Shown here piece by piece: positions 1-10,345 of a stretch of DNA of 64,000 bases. The DNA comes from an uncultured Collinsella sp. Lineage in GTDB: Bacteria; Actinomycetota; Coriobacteriia; Coriobacteriales; Coriobacteriaceae. Below the pieces are notes generated by a model that was not told the DNA's origin, ran no database searches, and was given only the letters and a program-made list of their open reading frames with translations. The DNA lies in contig CAAETD010000025.1 of assembly GCA_900758885.1 (NCBI GenBank), forward strand, positions 1-64,000, written 5' to 3'. Positions within the stretch are counted from its first letter, which is position 1, and each line of letters starts with the position of its first letter. Made by a program: the position numbers and the translations under genes.

Positions 1-19
1 AGGCCACTTAATGTGGCCT
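1..19. terminator. Hairpin at left edge, possible terminator
   Basis: A perfect 7-bp inverted repeat (AGGCCAC/GTGGCCT) surrounds a 5-base loop. It lies at the very edge of the window, so any following T-run cannot be seen. It may end a transcript that lies outside the window. Confidence 0.3.
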
Positions 20-76
20 CCGTCGTGAGCAGGACTGTAGAGCAGGAAACTTTATCCGCGGACACCGCCGGGAATA

Positions 77-109
77 GCAAAAGGGCGACCCCTGTACGGA
101 ATCGCCCTT
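77..109 (-). terminator. Terminator of pnp
   Basis: The 8-bp stem AAGGGCGA/TCGCCCTT (81-88 with 102-109) is followed on the minus strand by TTTTGCT. It sits about 25 bases past the pnp stop codon. The short T-run makes it a moderate intrinsic terminator. Confidence 0.6.
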
Positions 110-132
110 GTTGAGCTGCTTATGTTTAGCTG

Positions 133-2379
<2,247 letters not shown>

Positions 2380-2392
2380 TGTTCTCCTTTAC

Positions 2393-2415
2393 CCCGCAGA
2401 CCCCTTGCCTGCGGG
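2393..2415 (-). promoter_or_regulatory. Leader hairpin next to the pnp ribosome site
   Basis: CCCGCAG and CTGCGGG form a perfect 7-bp stem that ends two bases upstream of the AAAGGAG ribosome site of pnp. In enterobacteria, PNPase controls its own synthesis through a leader stem; whether this hairpin does the same is inference. Confidence 0.35.
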
Positions 2416-2482
2416 CTTCTCATGTGACGTGGGCCCCCTGCCCCCGCCACGCTTCAGAGCGTGATTGTTCACGCCCTTACAC

Positions 2483-2511
2483 AAAAAAAGCGCCCCGCTG
2501 CGCAGGACGCT
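2483..2511 (-). terminator. Terminator of rpsO
   Basis: On the minus strand a 7-bp stem AGCGTCC/GGGGCGCT (one G-T pair) is followed by seven T residues. It lies about 20 bases after the rpsO stop and before pnp, so part of pnp expression probably depends on read-through or a separate promoter. Confidence 0.8.
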
Positions 2512-2529
2512 CTTAGCATGTACAAATCC

Positions 2530-2808
2530 TTACTGGATGTTGTCGCGGATGCCCAGAGCCTTGATGAGCTCACGGTACTCGACGATGTCGCTCTTCTTGA
2601 TGTAGGAGAGAAGACGACGACGACGGCCGACGAGCATGAGCAGACCACGACGGGTGTGGAAGTCCTTCTGGTGGGACTTCATGTGCTCGGTCAGCTCCTT
2701 GATGCGCTCGGTCAGGATGGCGACCTGAACCTTGGGGTTGCCGGTGTCGACCGGGGTGTTACCGAACTGGGCAGTCAGCTCCGCCTTGCGCTCTTTGGAA
2801 ACAGTCAT
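2530..2808 (-). CDS. rpsO: 30S ribosomal protein S15
   Basis: S15 is a primary 16S rRNA-binding protein of the small subunit platform. The 92-residue product starts MTVSKERK and carries the family signatures DTGNPKVQ, LTEHMKSH and the GRRRRLL block that contacts rRNA. The ATG at 2808 is chosen over an upstream in-frame start because it gives the normal length and has an AAAGGTGA ribosome site four bases away. It forms the standard pair with pnp downstream. Confidence 0.98.
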   Translation of the reverse strand: MTVSKERKAELTAQFGNTPVDTGNPKVQVAILTERIKELTEHMKSHQKDFHTRRGLLMLVGRRRRLLSYIKKSDIVEYRELIKALGIRDNIQ

Positions 2809-2946
2809 TGTTTCACCTTTCGTTTTACGTCGCCCTCGGGCGACTCGATTCGCCTCGGACTGGGAAGCCGCCGGTGGAGCGAGCAACCAAGGTCGAGGTA
2901 CCAACAGGTCGGTATGTTACCACAAGCAACCCGCGCCTGCGCATCA

Positions 2947-3696
2947 TCACCGACCCAACATGAATTCCATCGCACGGAGGCGCTGATCGGTGTGCGTCGC
3001 AGCCCAAACATGCGAAAGCCCCAACAAAAATGCAGCGGTATGGGGATCGATCCTCTCGACCATGAGCGCATCGAAAGTCATGGACATGAGGGCGCGCAGC
3101 CACGCGACCTCACCGGTCGACACCAGCTCGGCACCCGGAACGCTCGACGCGCACGACCCGCACATGAGACCGCCCGCCTGGGGTGAAAAATACGACAGCA
3201 TGGGGTCTCCGCACAGCACGCATGCCGAAAAATCGGGTCGATAGCCAACGTGCGACAGCAGTTTAAAGACATATGCCGCCACGAGCAGGTCCATATGCGC
3301 CGCGTCGAGCCCGCTGCCGACAAGCGTGAGCGCCCGCTGCGTGATGGCAAAGGTAAACGGGTCCTCGGCGTCCTCGAACGAGCACACGCGCGCGACCTCG
3401 GCAATCGCGCTTGCGGCGCAAGTCGTCTCGTAATCGGGCGCGGCGCCGAGCGGCGCTTCCATAAGCTCGGCCTGAGAAACCACGTCGAGCGACCGTCCAT
3501 GTGCGAGCAGCATATCGACGGTACAGAACAGCTCGCAGCGCGCCGCCAACCGCCCGCCGGGCTTACGCGCACCCTTTGCCACGGCACGAACCTGCCGACC
3601 CCGCTCGTCAAGCATCGTCAGGATCAGGTCGGTCTCTTTGAGCTTCGTCTTATCGAGGACGAGCACCTTCGTACGATATGTCCGGGAGCCTGCCAT
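2947..3696 (-). CDS. recO: DNA repair protein RecO
   Basis: RecO anneals single strands and helps load RecA at gaps in the RecFOR pathway. The 249-residue protein has the N-terminal OB fold (RTKVLVLDKTKLKETD), a helical middle and a zinc-binding CxxC pair (CVLC and CGSC) near residues 160-185. It follows era by 15 bases, as in many Gram-positives, and probably ends the era operon. The start ATG has only a weak ribosome site (AGGGCG), so translation may be coupled to era. Confidence 0.95.
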   Translation of the reverse strand: MAGSRTYRTKVLVLDKTKLKETDLILTMLDERGRQVRAVAKGARKPGGRLAARCELFCTVDMLLAHGRSLDVVSQAELMEAPLGAAPDYETTCAASAIAEVARVCSFEDAEDPFTFAITQRALTLVGSGLDAAHMDLLVAAYVFKLLSHVGYRPDFSACVLCGDPMLSYFSPQAGGLMCGSCASSVPGAELVSTGEVAWLRALMSMTFDALMVERIDPHTAAFLLGLSHVWAATHTDQRLRAMEFMLGR

Positions 3697-3711
3697 GCGC
3701 GCCGCGCGCCC

Positions 3712-4779
3712 TTAGTCCTCGGCGTTATAGCCAAAGCGGCGAATCTGGACCTCGTCGTCACGCCAGCCGGCCTTGACCTTCACGTCCAGCTCCAAAAAGA
3801 CCTGCGTACCAAAGATGCGTTCAAGGTCGCGACGGGCGTCGATGCCGATATGTTTGATCATCTCGCCGCCCTTTCCAATGATGATGCCCTTTTGGCCCTC
3901 ACGCTCGACGTAAATGGTGACGTGCACGCGCAGCACCTTCTTGGTCTGCTCGAGCGCATCGCAGATCACGCCCACGGAGTGCGGGATCTCATCACGGGTG
4001 CGGCGCAAGACCTTCTCGCGCACAAACTCGGCAACGAGCGTCTCATCGGAAGCGTCGGTACCCATGTCCTCGGGGAACCAACGCGGACCCTCGGGCAAAA
4101 AGTGCGCAACGGTCTCGATAAAGGCATCGACGTTGAAGTTCTTGACCGACGACGTCACGATCTCGTCGTCATACTCCATGAGCTCGTGGGCGGCCTTGAG
4201 CTGTTCCATAACCTGGGCGGGATCGGCCTCATCGGCCTTGGTGAGCACCAGGACCTTCTTGCAACGGGCGCATCTGACGCGCTCGGCAACCCAAGCGTCT
4301 CCCCTGCCGATCGGCTTGGTGGCATCAATCAAAAACGCGACGACATCGACATCGTTCAGCTCGAACAACGCGCTCTTGTTGAGCTCGGATCCCAGACCGT
4401 CCTTGGGCTTATGAATACCCGGGGTATCGACAAAGACTAGCTGGTAGCCGGGACGGTTGACGACGGCGCGCATGCGGCGACGGGTCGTCTGAGCCACCGG
4501 CGAGGTGATGGCGACCTTTTTGCCATAGCAGGCATTAAGCAGCGTGGACTTGCCGGCGCTGGGGCGTCCGACCAGGGCCACAAAGCCGCTGCGGAAACCG
4601 GGCTCCACGTCACCAAAGCCCGCGAGGCTGTCGCCCTCGTCGCACAGGGCGTCGAGCTCCTCGTCGCTCATGCCCTCAAACGGGTCGAACTCCTCGACAT
4701 CCTCGAGCTCCTCGGTATCCACCGCGTCCAGGGACTCGTCGTCCAAAATCTCATCGGTAGGCTGCATATTGTCGGACAT
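3712..4779 (-). CDS. era: GTPase Era with acidic N-terminal extension
   Basis: Era binds the 3' end of 16S rRNA and checks small-subunit maturation. GTPase motifs are GRPSAGKST (G1), DTPG (G3) and TKAD (G4), and the C-terminal KH domain has IIGKGGEMIK. At 355 residues it is about 55-65 longer than usual. The excess is an acidic stretch at residues 1-65 (DDESLDAVDTEELEDVEEF and onward), placed before the G1 loop. The ATG has AAAGGGAT upstream, so the extension appears to be translated. It lies in the conserved phoH-ybeY-dgkA-era-recO order. Confidence 0.96.
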   Translation of the reverse strand: MSDNMQPTDEILDDESLDAVDTEELEDVEEFDPFEGMSDEELDALCDEGDSLAGFGDVEPGFRSGFVALVGRPSAGKSTLLNACYGKKVAITSPVAQTTRRRMRAVVNRPGYQLVFVDTPGIHKPKDGLGSELNKSALFELNDVDVVAFLIDATKPIGRGDAWVAERVRCARCKKVLVLTKADEADPAQVMEQLKAAHELMEYDDEIVTSSVKNFNVDAFIETVAHFLPEGPRWFPEDMGTDASDETLVAEFVREKVLRRTRDEIPHSVGVICDALEQTKKVLRVHVTIYVEREGQKGIIIGKGGEMIKHIGIDARRDLERIFGTQVFLELDVKVKAGWRDDEVQIRRFGYNAED

Positions 4780-4791
4780 GGGAATCCCTTT

Positions 4792-5169
4792 CTAAATAAA
4801 GCCGAGCGCGTGGGCAAATACCAGCACGCCCACAATCGCGGCGGTGATGGAAAGAATGTAAACAGAGGCAGCGGCGATATCCTTCGCGCGCTTGGCCAGT
4901 GGATGCAGCTCCTGGGTCGCGAGGTCGACAATCGCCTCCATGGCGGTATTGCACAGCTCGCCGTGAATCACCAGGCCACAACAGATGATAATCGTGGCCC
5001 ACTCGGCTATGTCGAGGCCCACGATACAGCCGGCAATGACGGTGCACACGCCCGCCACGAGCATGACCTTAATGTTGCGCTCGGTCTTGACGGCGGTAAC
5101 GAAGCCCTCCATGGCATAGGAGAACGACTTTAAGAAGGACGGATGGTCCTTGTTAGATCCGGGAATCAT
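4792..5169 (-). CDS. dgkA: Diacylglycerol / undecaprenol kinase family membrane protein
   Basis: This family phosphorylates diacylglycerol or, in Gram-positives, undecaprenol, feeding lipid-carrier recycling. The 125 residues contain three hydrophobic segments (about 33-50, 55-70 and 97-120). They also hold the catalytic signature GELCNTAMEAIVD, with the conserved Glu and Asn. It sits between ybeY and era with short spacers (9 and 12 bases), a standard operon position. Substrate preference cannot be read from the sequence; undecaprenol is likelier from the neighbourhood and phylogeny. Confidence 0.9.
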   Translation of the reverse strand: MIPGSNKDHPSFLKSFSYAMEGFVTAVKTERNIKVMLVAGVCTVIAGCIVGLDIAEWATIIICCGLVIHGELCNTAMEAIVDLATQELHPLAKRAKDIAAASVYILSITAAIVGVLVFAHALGFI

Positions 5170-5178
5170 AGACGGCTC

Positions 5179-5688
5179 CTAGTCGTGGGCGTGGTTGGTG
5201 ATGGGGCCGACGTGGACTAGCTTGGGGTCCTCGCCGCGCTCGAGCGCCAGATCGCGCAGGATGGCGTCCTCGCGGGCCTCCATGACCTCGGCCTCGTCGT
5301 CATCAATATGGTCATAGCCCAGCAGGTGCAGCATGCCGTGAACGAGCATCAGACGGCACTCGTCAGCGGGGCTGTTGCCAAAGCCTGGGGCCTGACGGGC
5401 AATGACCTCCGGGGCCAAGATAATATCGCCGAGCTCGAGTGTCTCATAGGCGGGAATGTCATCGTCAAAGGCCGAATCGCACTCAAACGAGAGTACATCG
5501 GTGGTGCGGTCGATACCGCGCCACTCGTGGTTGAGCTCGTGCATCTCGTCCTCGTCGACATACGAAAGGGAAATCTCGACTTCACGCTCAACGCCCTCGG
5601 CGGCAAGCACAACCTCGCAGATGTGCTCCACCTCCTGGGCATCGAGCAGCGTATCGAGCTCGGCATCGTTGCTGATCAATACACTCAA
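5179..5688 (-). CDS. ybeY: Endoribonuclease YbeY (rRNA maturation factor)
   Basis: YbeY is a zinc-dependent endoribonuclease used in 16S rRNA 3'-end maturation and ribosome quality control. The 169-residue protein has the diagnostic zinc motif HGMLHLLGYDH (three His ligands) near residues 115-125. The start codon is TTG, with AAGGAG five to six bases upstream. That TTG overlaps the phoH stop (TTGA), implying translational coupling. Family and context are both unambiguous. Confidence 0.96.
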   Translation of the reverse strand: MSVLISNDAELDTLLDAQEVEHICEVVLAAEGVEREVEISLSYVDEDEMHELNHEWRGIDRTTDVLSFECDSAFDDDIPAYETLELGDIILAPEVIARQAPGFGNSPADECRLMLVHGMLHLLGYDHIDDDEAEVMEAREDAILRDLALERGEDPKLVHVGPITNHAHD

Positions 5689-6671
5689 CGGGACTCCTTT
5701 CGATCGTGTGCGCGCTGCTCGCGCGCATCGTCGTATGCATCATAGGCCTCAACGATACGGCCCACCAGGGCATGGCGCACCACATCGGCGCGCTCCAGGT
5801 GAGAAAACGCCACATCGTCGACACGGCCCAAAATCTGCTCAACGTCGGCAAGACCACCACGACGACCCACCAGGTCACGCTGGCTCAGGTCGCCGGTAAT
5901 CACGAACTTGGAGTTGAAGCCCAAGCGCGTCAGGAACATCTTCATCTGCTCGGGCGTGGTATTTTGCGCCTCGTCGAGCACCACGAAGGCATCACTCAGC
6001 GTGCGGCCGCGCATGTAGGCAAGCGGGGCGATCTCGATCACGCCGCGCTCCATAAGCTCATCGGTGCGCTCGCGATCCATCATGTCAAAAAGGGCGTCGT
6101 AAAGCGGACGCATGTAGGGATCGATCTTTTCCTCGAGGGTGCCGGGCAAAAAGCCCAGATTCTCCCCCGCCTCGACAACCGGACGCGTCAAGATCAGACG
6201 GCCCACCTCGTGACGCTTGAGCGCGGCAACGGCGAGCGCCATAGCCAGATAGGTCTTACCGGTACCGGCAGGACCCAAGCCAAACGTGATGGTATGCGAG
6301 CGGATGGCATCCACATAGCGCTTTTGCCCGAGCGTCTTGGGGCGAATGACGCGGCCGCGATACGAAAGCAGCACGTCATCGCGAAGCGACGTAGCCTCGT
6401 GCTCACCGTCGCGCAAGACAGCCAGGCAGCGAGAGACATCGTCGACAGACAGCGTGCGCCCGGCGGCCGCCTCGCGAAAAGCGTGTTCGAAAAAACGCGC
6501 CACGAGTTCGACCTCATCCGGGTCACCGCTCACGGCGATGCTATCGCCACGGGCGACCACGTGAGCGCGAACCAAACTCTCAAGCGCACGAAGAACGCCG
6601 TCGCCGACGCCCAAAACGCGCGAGGGATCAATTCCCTCGGGAACGGTAAGTCTAATCTTCGAGGCTTCCAT
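5685..6671 (-). CDS. phoH: PhoH-like ATPase (YbeZ type)
   Basis: This is a cytoplasmic NTPase of the PhoH family, genetically and physically linked to YbeY in RNA metabolism. It has Walker A GPAGTGKT near residue 132 and Walker B FVVLDEAQN. An N-terminal region resembling a degenerate KH fold precedes the ATPase. I place the start at the ATG at 6671 (MEASKIRL, 328 residues) because AGGGAGG lies five bases upstream. An earlier in-frame start would overlap mtaB by over 120 bases; this one overlaps by 20. It is coupled to ybeY downstream. Confidence 0.94.
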   Translation of the reverse strand: MEASKIRLTVPEGIDPSRVLGVGDGVLRALESLVRAHVVARGDSIAVSGDPDEVELVARFFEHAFREAAAGRTLSVDDVSRCLAVLRDGEHEATSLRDDVLLSYRGRVIRPKTLGQKRYVDAIRSHTITFGLGPAGTGKTYLAMALAVAALKRHEVGRLILTRPVVEAGENLGFLPGTLEEKIDPYMRPLYDALFDMMDRERTDELMERGVIEIAPLAYMRGRTLSDAFVVLDEAQNTTPEQMKMFLTRLGFNSKFVITGDLSQRDLVGRRGGLADVEQILGRVDDVAFSHLERADVVRHALVGRIVEAYDAYDDAREQRAHDRKESR

Positions 6672-7944
6672 GAACCTCCCTGCGTGCATGGACCAAGCCG
6701 GAATCATCGACTCCGATGATAGCAACATCGAGCAGGCACGGGGCTGTAAGTCCACAGGTATCGTCAAGACGGGCATGATGGAACGAGCCGAGCGTCAGGT
6801 TGTCACCATACTCGAGCACGGCACGCTCGACCGTGCCCACGCGACGACGAGCGTCGGCAATAGCAAGCTCCTGTGCGGCGGCCCGCATACGGCGGCTGCG
6901 CTCGGCCATAACCTCGGGTGGCACCTGGTCGGGCATGTCGGCAGCAAGGGTACCGGGACGCTTGCTGTAGCGGAACACGTGCATACGCGAGAAACCCACA
7001 CGGCGGCACAGCGCCAGCGATTCCTCGAACTCCTCGTCCGTCTCACCAGGAAAACCGACGATGACATCGCACGAAAGGGACGCCTGGGGCAAGATGGCAC
7101 GAATCATACGCACCGTGTCCTCAAAGGCCTCCGCACTATAGGGACGGCCCATGCGATGCAGGGTCGCCGTGCAGCCGGACTGCACGGGCAGGTGCAAAAA
7201 CGGGGCGATACGCTGCGGGTAGCGCGCCATAACCTTAAGCAGGCGCTCAGAGATATCCATGGGCTCGACCGAGGAAATGCGCACATGCGGGATAGACGTG
7301 CGCTCCATGATGGCCTCGAGCAGCTCATCGATTTCGACATGCTCGTCGGTCGCGCTCTTGCCATCGTAGGCGCCCAGGTTCACACCGGTCAGCACCACCT
7401 CGGGCACGCCGGCCTCCTGGGCCTCGCGAACTTGCTCGAGCACGGACTCGACGGGCACGGAGCGCTCGGGGCCGCGTGTCTTCCACACAATGCAATAGGT
7501 GCAGCGATGGTTGCAGCCGTCCTGAATCTTCACGCCCAGGCGAGAGCGACCGAGCGCATCGACCACCTCGCCATCGCTGCAGGCGGGAACGCTATCGGAC
7601 TCAACGCCCAACACCTCGCAGACACGTTCGGCGACATCGATCTTGGACGGCTCGGCGATCACGCGATCCGAAAGCTCCAGCAGCTCCTCGGGATGTAAAT
7701 TGACCACGCAACCGGTCACGAGCACATAGGGCTCGTTAGGATGGGCCAGCGCATGACGGACGGCCTTACGGGTCTTGGCCTCGGCCTCGCCCGTAACGGC
7801 ACAGGTGTTAATGACGATCAGATCGGCATCCTGGGGATCCACAATAGCAAAGCCCAGGCGCATAAGATCGGCAGTGATACGGTCAGACTCAACCCGGTTG
7901 ACGCGGCAGCCGAGGTTGACGACGGAAATATGGGGTGCGAGCAC
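6652..7944 (-). CDS. mtaB: tRNA t6A37 methylthiotransferase MtaB
   Basis: MtaB is a radical-SAM enzyme that adds a methylthio group to t6A at position 37 of ANN-decoding tRNAs. The 430 residues show the N-terminal UPF0004 domain, with conserved cysteines in NLGCRVN, NTCAVTG and VTGCVV. The radical-SAM cluster motif is GCNHRCTYC, and a TRAM-like C-terminus follows. The GTG start has AAGGAG five bases upstream. The N-terminal NxGCRVN form and the C-terminal sequence fit MtaB better than MiaB. It lies between dnaJ and phoH. Confidence 0.93.
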   Translation of the reverse strand: MLAPHISVVNLGCRVNRVESDRITADLMRLGFAIVDPQDADLIVINTCAVTGEAEAKTRKAVRHALAHPNEPYVLVTGCVVNLHPEELLELSDRVIAEPSKIDVAERVCEVLGVESDSVPACSDGEVVDALGRSRLGVKIQDGCNHRCTYCIVWKTRGPERSVPVESVLEQVREAQEAGVPEVVLTGVNLGAYDGKSATDEHVEIDELLEAIMERTSIPHVRISSVEPMDISERLLKVMARYPQRIAPFLHLPVQSGCTATLHRMGRPYSAEAFEDTVRMIRAILPQASLSCDVIVGFPGETDEEFEESLALCRRVGFSRMHVFRYSKRPGTLAADMPDQVPPEVMAERSRRMRAAAQELAIADARRRVGTVERAVLEYGDNLTLGSFHHARLDDTCGLTAPCLLDVAIIGVDDSGLVHARREVHGSLED

Positions 7945-7953
7945 GCGGGCTCC

Positions 7954-9102
7954 TTAATCGAGGATATCGTCGAGGGCACTCTTGATACGGTCGGTCACCG
8001 ACTTCTTACCGGAAGCGACGTCATCGCCCATCTCATCGGCAAAAGCACGGAGCAGCTCGCGTTGCTTATTGGAAAGATTGGTGGGAACGACCACGCGCAG
8101 CTGCACGATCAGGCGGCCACGCGAACCGCCACCGCCAATGCGCGGCATGCCGTAATTATTGACACTCACGGTGTCGCCGTACTGGGCGCCGGCGGGAACC
8201 ATCACCTTAACGACCTCGTCGGGCATAATGCCCTCGACCTCGATCTCGCAGCCGAGCGCAGCCTGCGCAATCGAGATATCGCTCACCAGGTACAGGTCGT
8301 CACCGTTGCGCTTAAAGCGCTCATGGTCGGCAACGCGCACGTTGACAATCAGGTCGCCCGAAGGCTCGCCGCGAAGGCCGGCCTCGCCAAAGCCGCTCAC
8401 ACGCAGCTGGCGACCGGTCGAAACGCCGGCGGGAATATCGATGTCTATCTTTTCATGCGAAGGCGTGCGGCCCTGACCGTCGCAGGTCTCGCAAGGATGA
8501 TCGATAACCGTGCCCTCACCATGGCAGTCGGGGCAAGGCGAGGAAGACTGAACCTGGCCAAGGAACGAACGCTGAACCGTCGTGACGTAGCCCGTACCGT
8601 GGCAGCGGCCGCACTGCTTTTCCTGTGCGCCCTCTGCCCTACCGGTGCCATTGCAGTCCTCGCAAGGAGCAAGGCGGTCATAGCTGATCGTCTTTTTGCA
8701 GCCGAGCGCCGCCTCCTCGAGCGTCACCGAAAGCGAGATGGCCATGTCACGTCCGCGACGACGCTCACGACGGCTGCGGGCGCCACCGCCGGCACCGCCG
8801 CCAAAGAACGACGAGAACAAGTCGTCCATGCCCATGCCACCAAAGATATCGTTGATATCGACGTAACCCGAACCACCAGGGCCGTCGGCGGTGCCGTAAC
8901 GGTCGTAGTTAGCACGCTTCTGCTCATCGGAAAGAACGGAATAGGCCTCGTTGAGCTCCTTGAACTTGGCCTCGGCCTCGGGGTCGTCCGAAACGTCCGG
9001 GTGTACGGTACGGGCCTTCTTTAGAAACGCGCGCTTAATCGTCCGCGCGTCGGCATCCTTGTCGACGCCAAGTACCTCGTAGTAATCCCTATTTTCCGAC
9101 AC
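7954..9102 (-). CDS. dnaJ: Chaperone DnaJ (Hsp40, type I)
   Basis: DnaJ is the co-chaperone that stimulates DnaK ATPase activity and delivers unfolded clients. The 382 residues contain a J domain with HPD, a Gly-rich linker, four CxxCxGxG zinc repeats (CEDCNGTG, CGRCHGTG, CPDCHGEG, CETCDGQG) and complete C-terminal substrate-binding domains. I choose the GTG at 9102 (VSENRDYYEVLG), which has AAGGAT upstream, over a far upstream ATG that adds unrelated residues. hrcA, grpE and dnaK are not nearby; instead a second J-protein lies directly upstream. Confidence 0.96.
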   Translation of the reverse strand: MSENRDYYEVLGVDKDADARTIKRAFLKKARTVHPDVSDDPEAEAKFKELNEAYSVLSDEQKRANYDRYGTADGPGGSGYVDINDIFGGMGMDDLFSSFFGGGAGGGARSRRERRRGRDMAISLSVTLEEAALGCKKTISYDRLAPCEDCNGTGRAEGAQEKQCGRCHGTGYVTTVQRSFLGQVQSSSPCPDCHGEGTVIDHPCETCDGQGRTPSHEKIDIDIPAGVSTGRQLRVSGFGEAGLRGEPSGDLIVNVRVADHERFKRNGDDLYLVSDISIAQAALGCEIEVEGIMPDEVVKVMVPAGAQYGDTVSVNNYGMPRIGGGGSRGRLIVQLRVVVPTNLSNKQRELLRAFADEMGDDVASGKKSVTDRIKSALDDILD

Positions 9103-9183
9103 GACCGAATCCTTCCGACTTTCAATATTGTCACAGTGCGTCCTATACCCATGCAAGGCCGGCCGCAAACAGAGGGTTTGATG

Positions 9184-10287
9184 TTATTGCATCCCGTAGG
9201 GCGAAAGCATCGCGCGCTGCGAGCAGCTCGCAAACCACACCGACACGAGTGCGAACATGAAGCCGTTGGCAAAACCGTTGGCAAACTGCATCGCGCCACG
9301 TTTCCACCACAGCAGGCTGCGATGAAGCACACCGTCCGAAAGCACCATGAACAGGCCCATGGTAAACGGAATAAAGCACATCACGGCAAAGGCCGAGAAC
9401 ACGCCCGAAATGGCCGAAAGCACCAAAAACGGCGCCACGATGCCCATCAGGTAAAAACCGGTACGAGCTTTGCCTTCCAAGCGCTCGGCCTCAACATGGG
9501 CGCGACCGACCAGGTCGCCGCCCGCGGCACCGTTGGTGCCAGCATGACCCATGCCGCCAATGCGGACCTCATCGCCATCGTGCGTGCCGGCAGGGAACTC
9601 AATCGTCTGCTCGGAGGTTACGCGAGTACGACCGCTGCCGCCGCAATCGGGGCAGGGGTCGGCCACGACCTTACCGGAACCGCCGCACTCGGGGCAGACC
9701 GACTGGAACGTGCCCGCACCAAACAGGAAGGACAGGTCGACGTCGATGTGGCCGCGGCCACCGCAGCTCGGGCAGGTATGGGCATGCTCGGAGGAGACAG
9801 AACCCGAACCGCCGCAGTTGCTACAGGTATCGAAGCGCGTGTAGCGGACGGTCTTGCGGGCACCGTCCTTGGCCTCCTTGGCGTCGAGTTTGATATCGAC
9901 GACCACATTGGCGCCGTTCTCGGGATTGTAGGCAGCCTGCCCGCGACGCTGCTGGCCCCAGGCGCCACCAAAGGGAAAGCCGCCCTCAAAAGGATTGCCA
10001 TAGCCTGCGCTGCCGGCGTAGCCGCCACCATAGGGTGAAGCCGTAGGGGCACCGGCAAAGGGATTGCCAGAACGCATGGCGTCGTAGCGCGCACGTTTTT
10101 GCTCATCCGAAAGCACGGCGTAGGCCTCGGAAACCTCTTTAAACTTTTCCTCGGCATCCGGCTCTTTGTTGACGTCCGGATGGAGCTTGCGGGCCTTTTG
10201 CTGGAAAGCCTTTTGAATATCACGCGAAGTGGCGTCCTTGGAGACACCCAAAATCTCGTAGTAATCTTTTTCGTTCATCGTCGCCAT
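9184..10287 (-). CDS. DnaJ-like protein with C-terminal membrane domain
   Basis: This 367-residue protein begins like DnaJ. It has a J domain with HPDVN, a glycine- and proline-rich linker (about 75-115) and four CxxCGGxG zinc repeats at about 145-215. The first part of the substrate-binding domain follows ([18 protein letters not shown]). At about residue 276 it changes into hydrophobic sequence with roughly three membrane spans (about 278-296, 297-316, 335-354), in place of the rest of the domain and the dimerisation tail. AGGAGG nine bases before the ATG supports the start. It lies 81 bases upstream of dnaJ. A role as a membrane-tethered DnaK partner is inference. Confidence 0.85.
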   Translation of the reverse strand: MATMNEKDYYEILGVSKDATSRDIQKAFQQKARKLHPDVNKEPDAEEKFKEVSEAYAVLSDEQKRARYDAMRSGNPFAGAPTASPYGGGYAGSAGYGNPFEGGFPFGGAWGQQRRGQAAYNPENGANVVVDIKLDAKEAKDGARKTVRYTRFDTCSNCGGSGSVSSEHAHTCPSCGGRGHIDVDLSFLFGAGTFQSVCPECGGSGKVVADPCPDCGGSGRTRVTSEQTIEFPAGTHDGDEVRIGGMGHAGTNGAAGGDLVGRAHVEAERLEGKARTGFYLMGIVAPFLVLSAISGVFSAFAVMCFIPFTMGLFMVLSDGVLHRSLLWWKRGAMQFANGFANGFMFALVSVWFASCSQRAMLSPYGMQ

Positions 10288-10345
10288 GCGCGGCAACCTC
10301 CTGCTCACAGCAGCGTATATATTCCGGTAATTCTACCCGAGCGGC

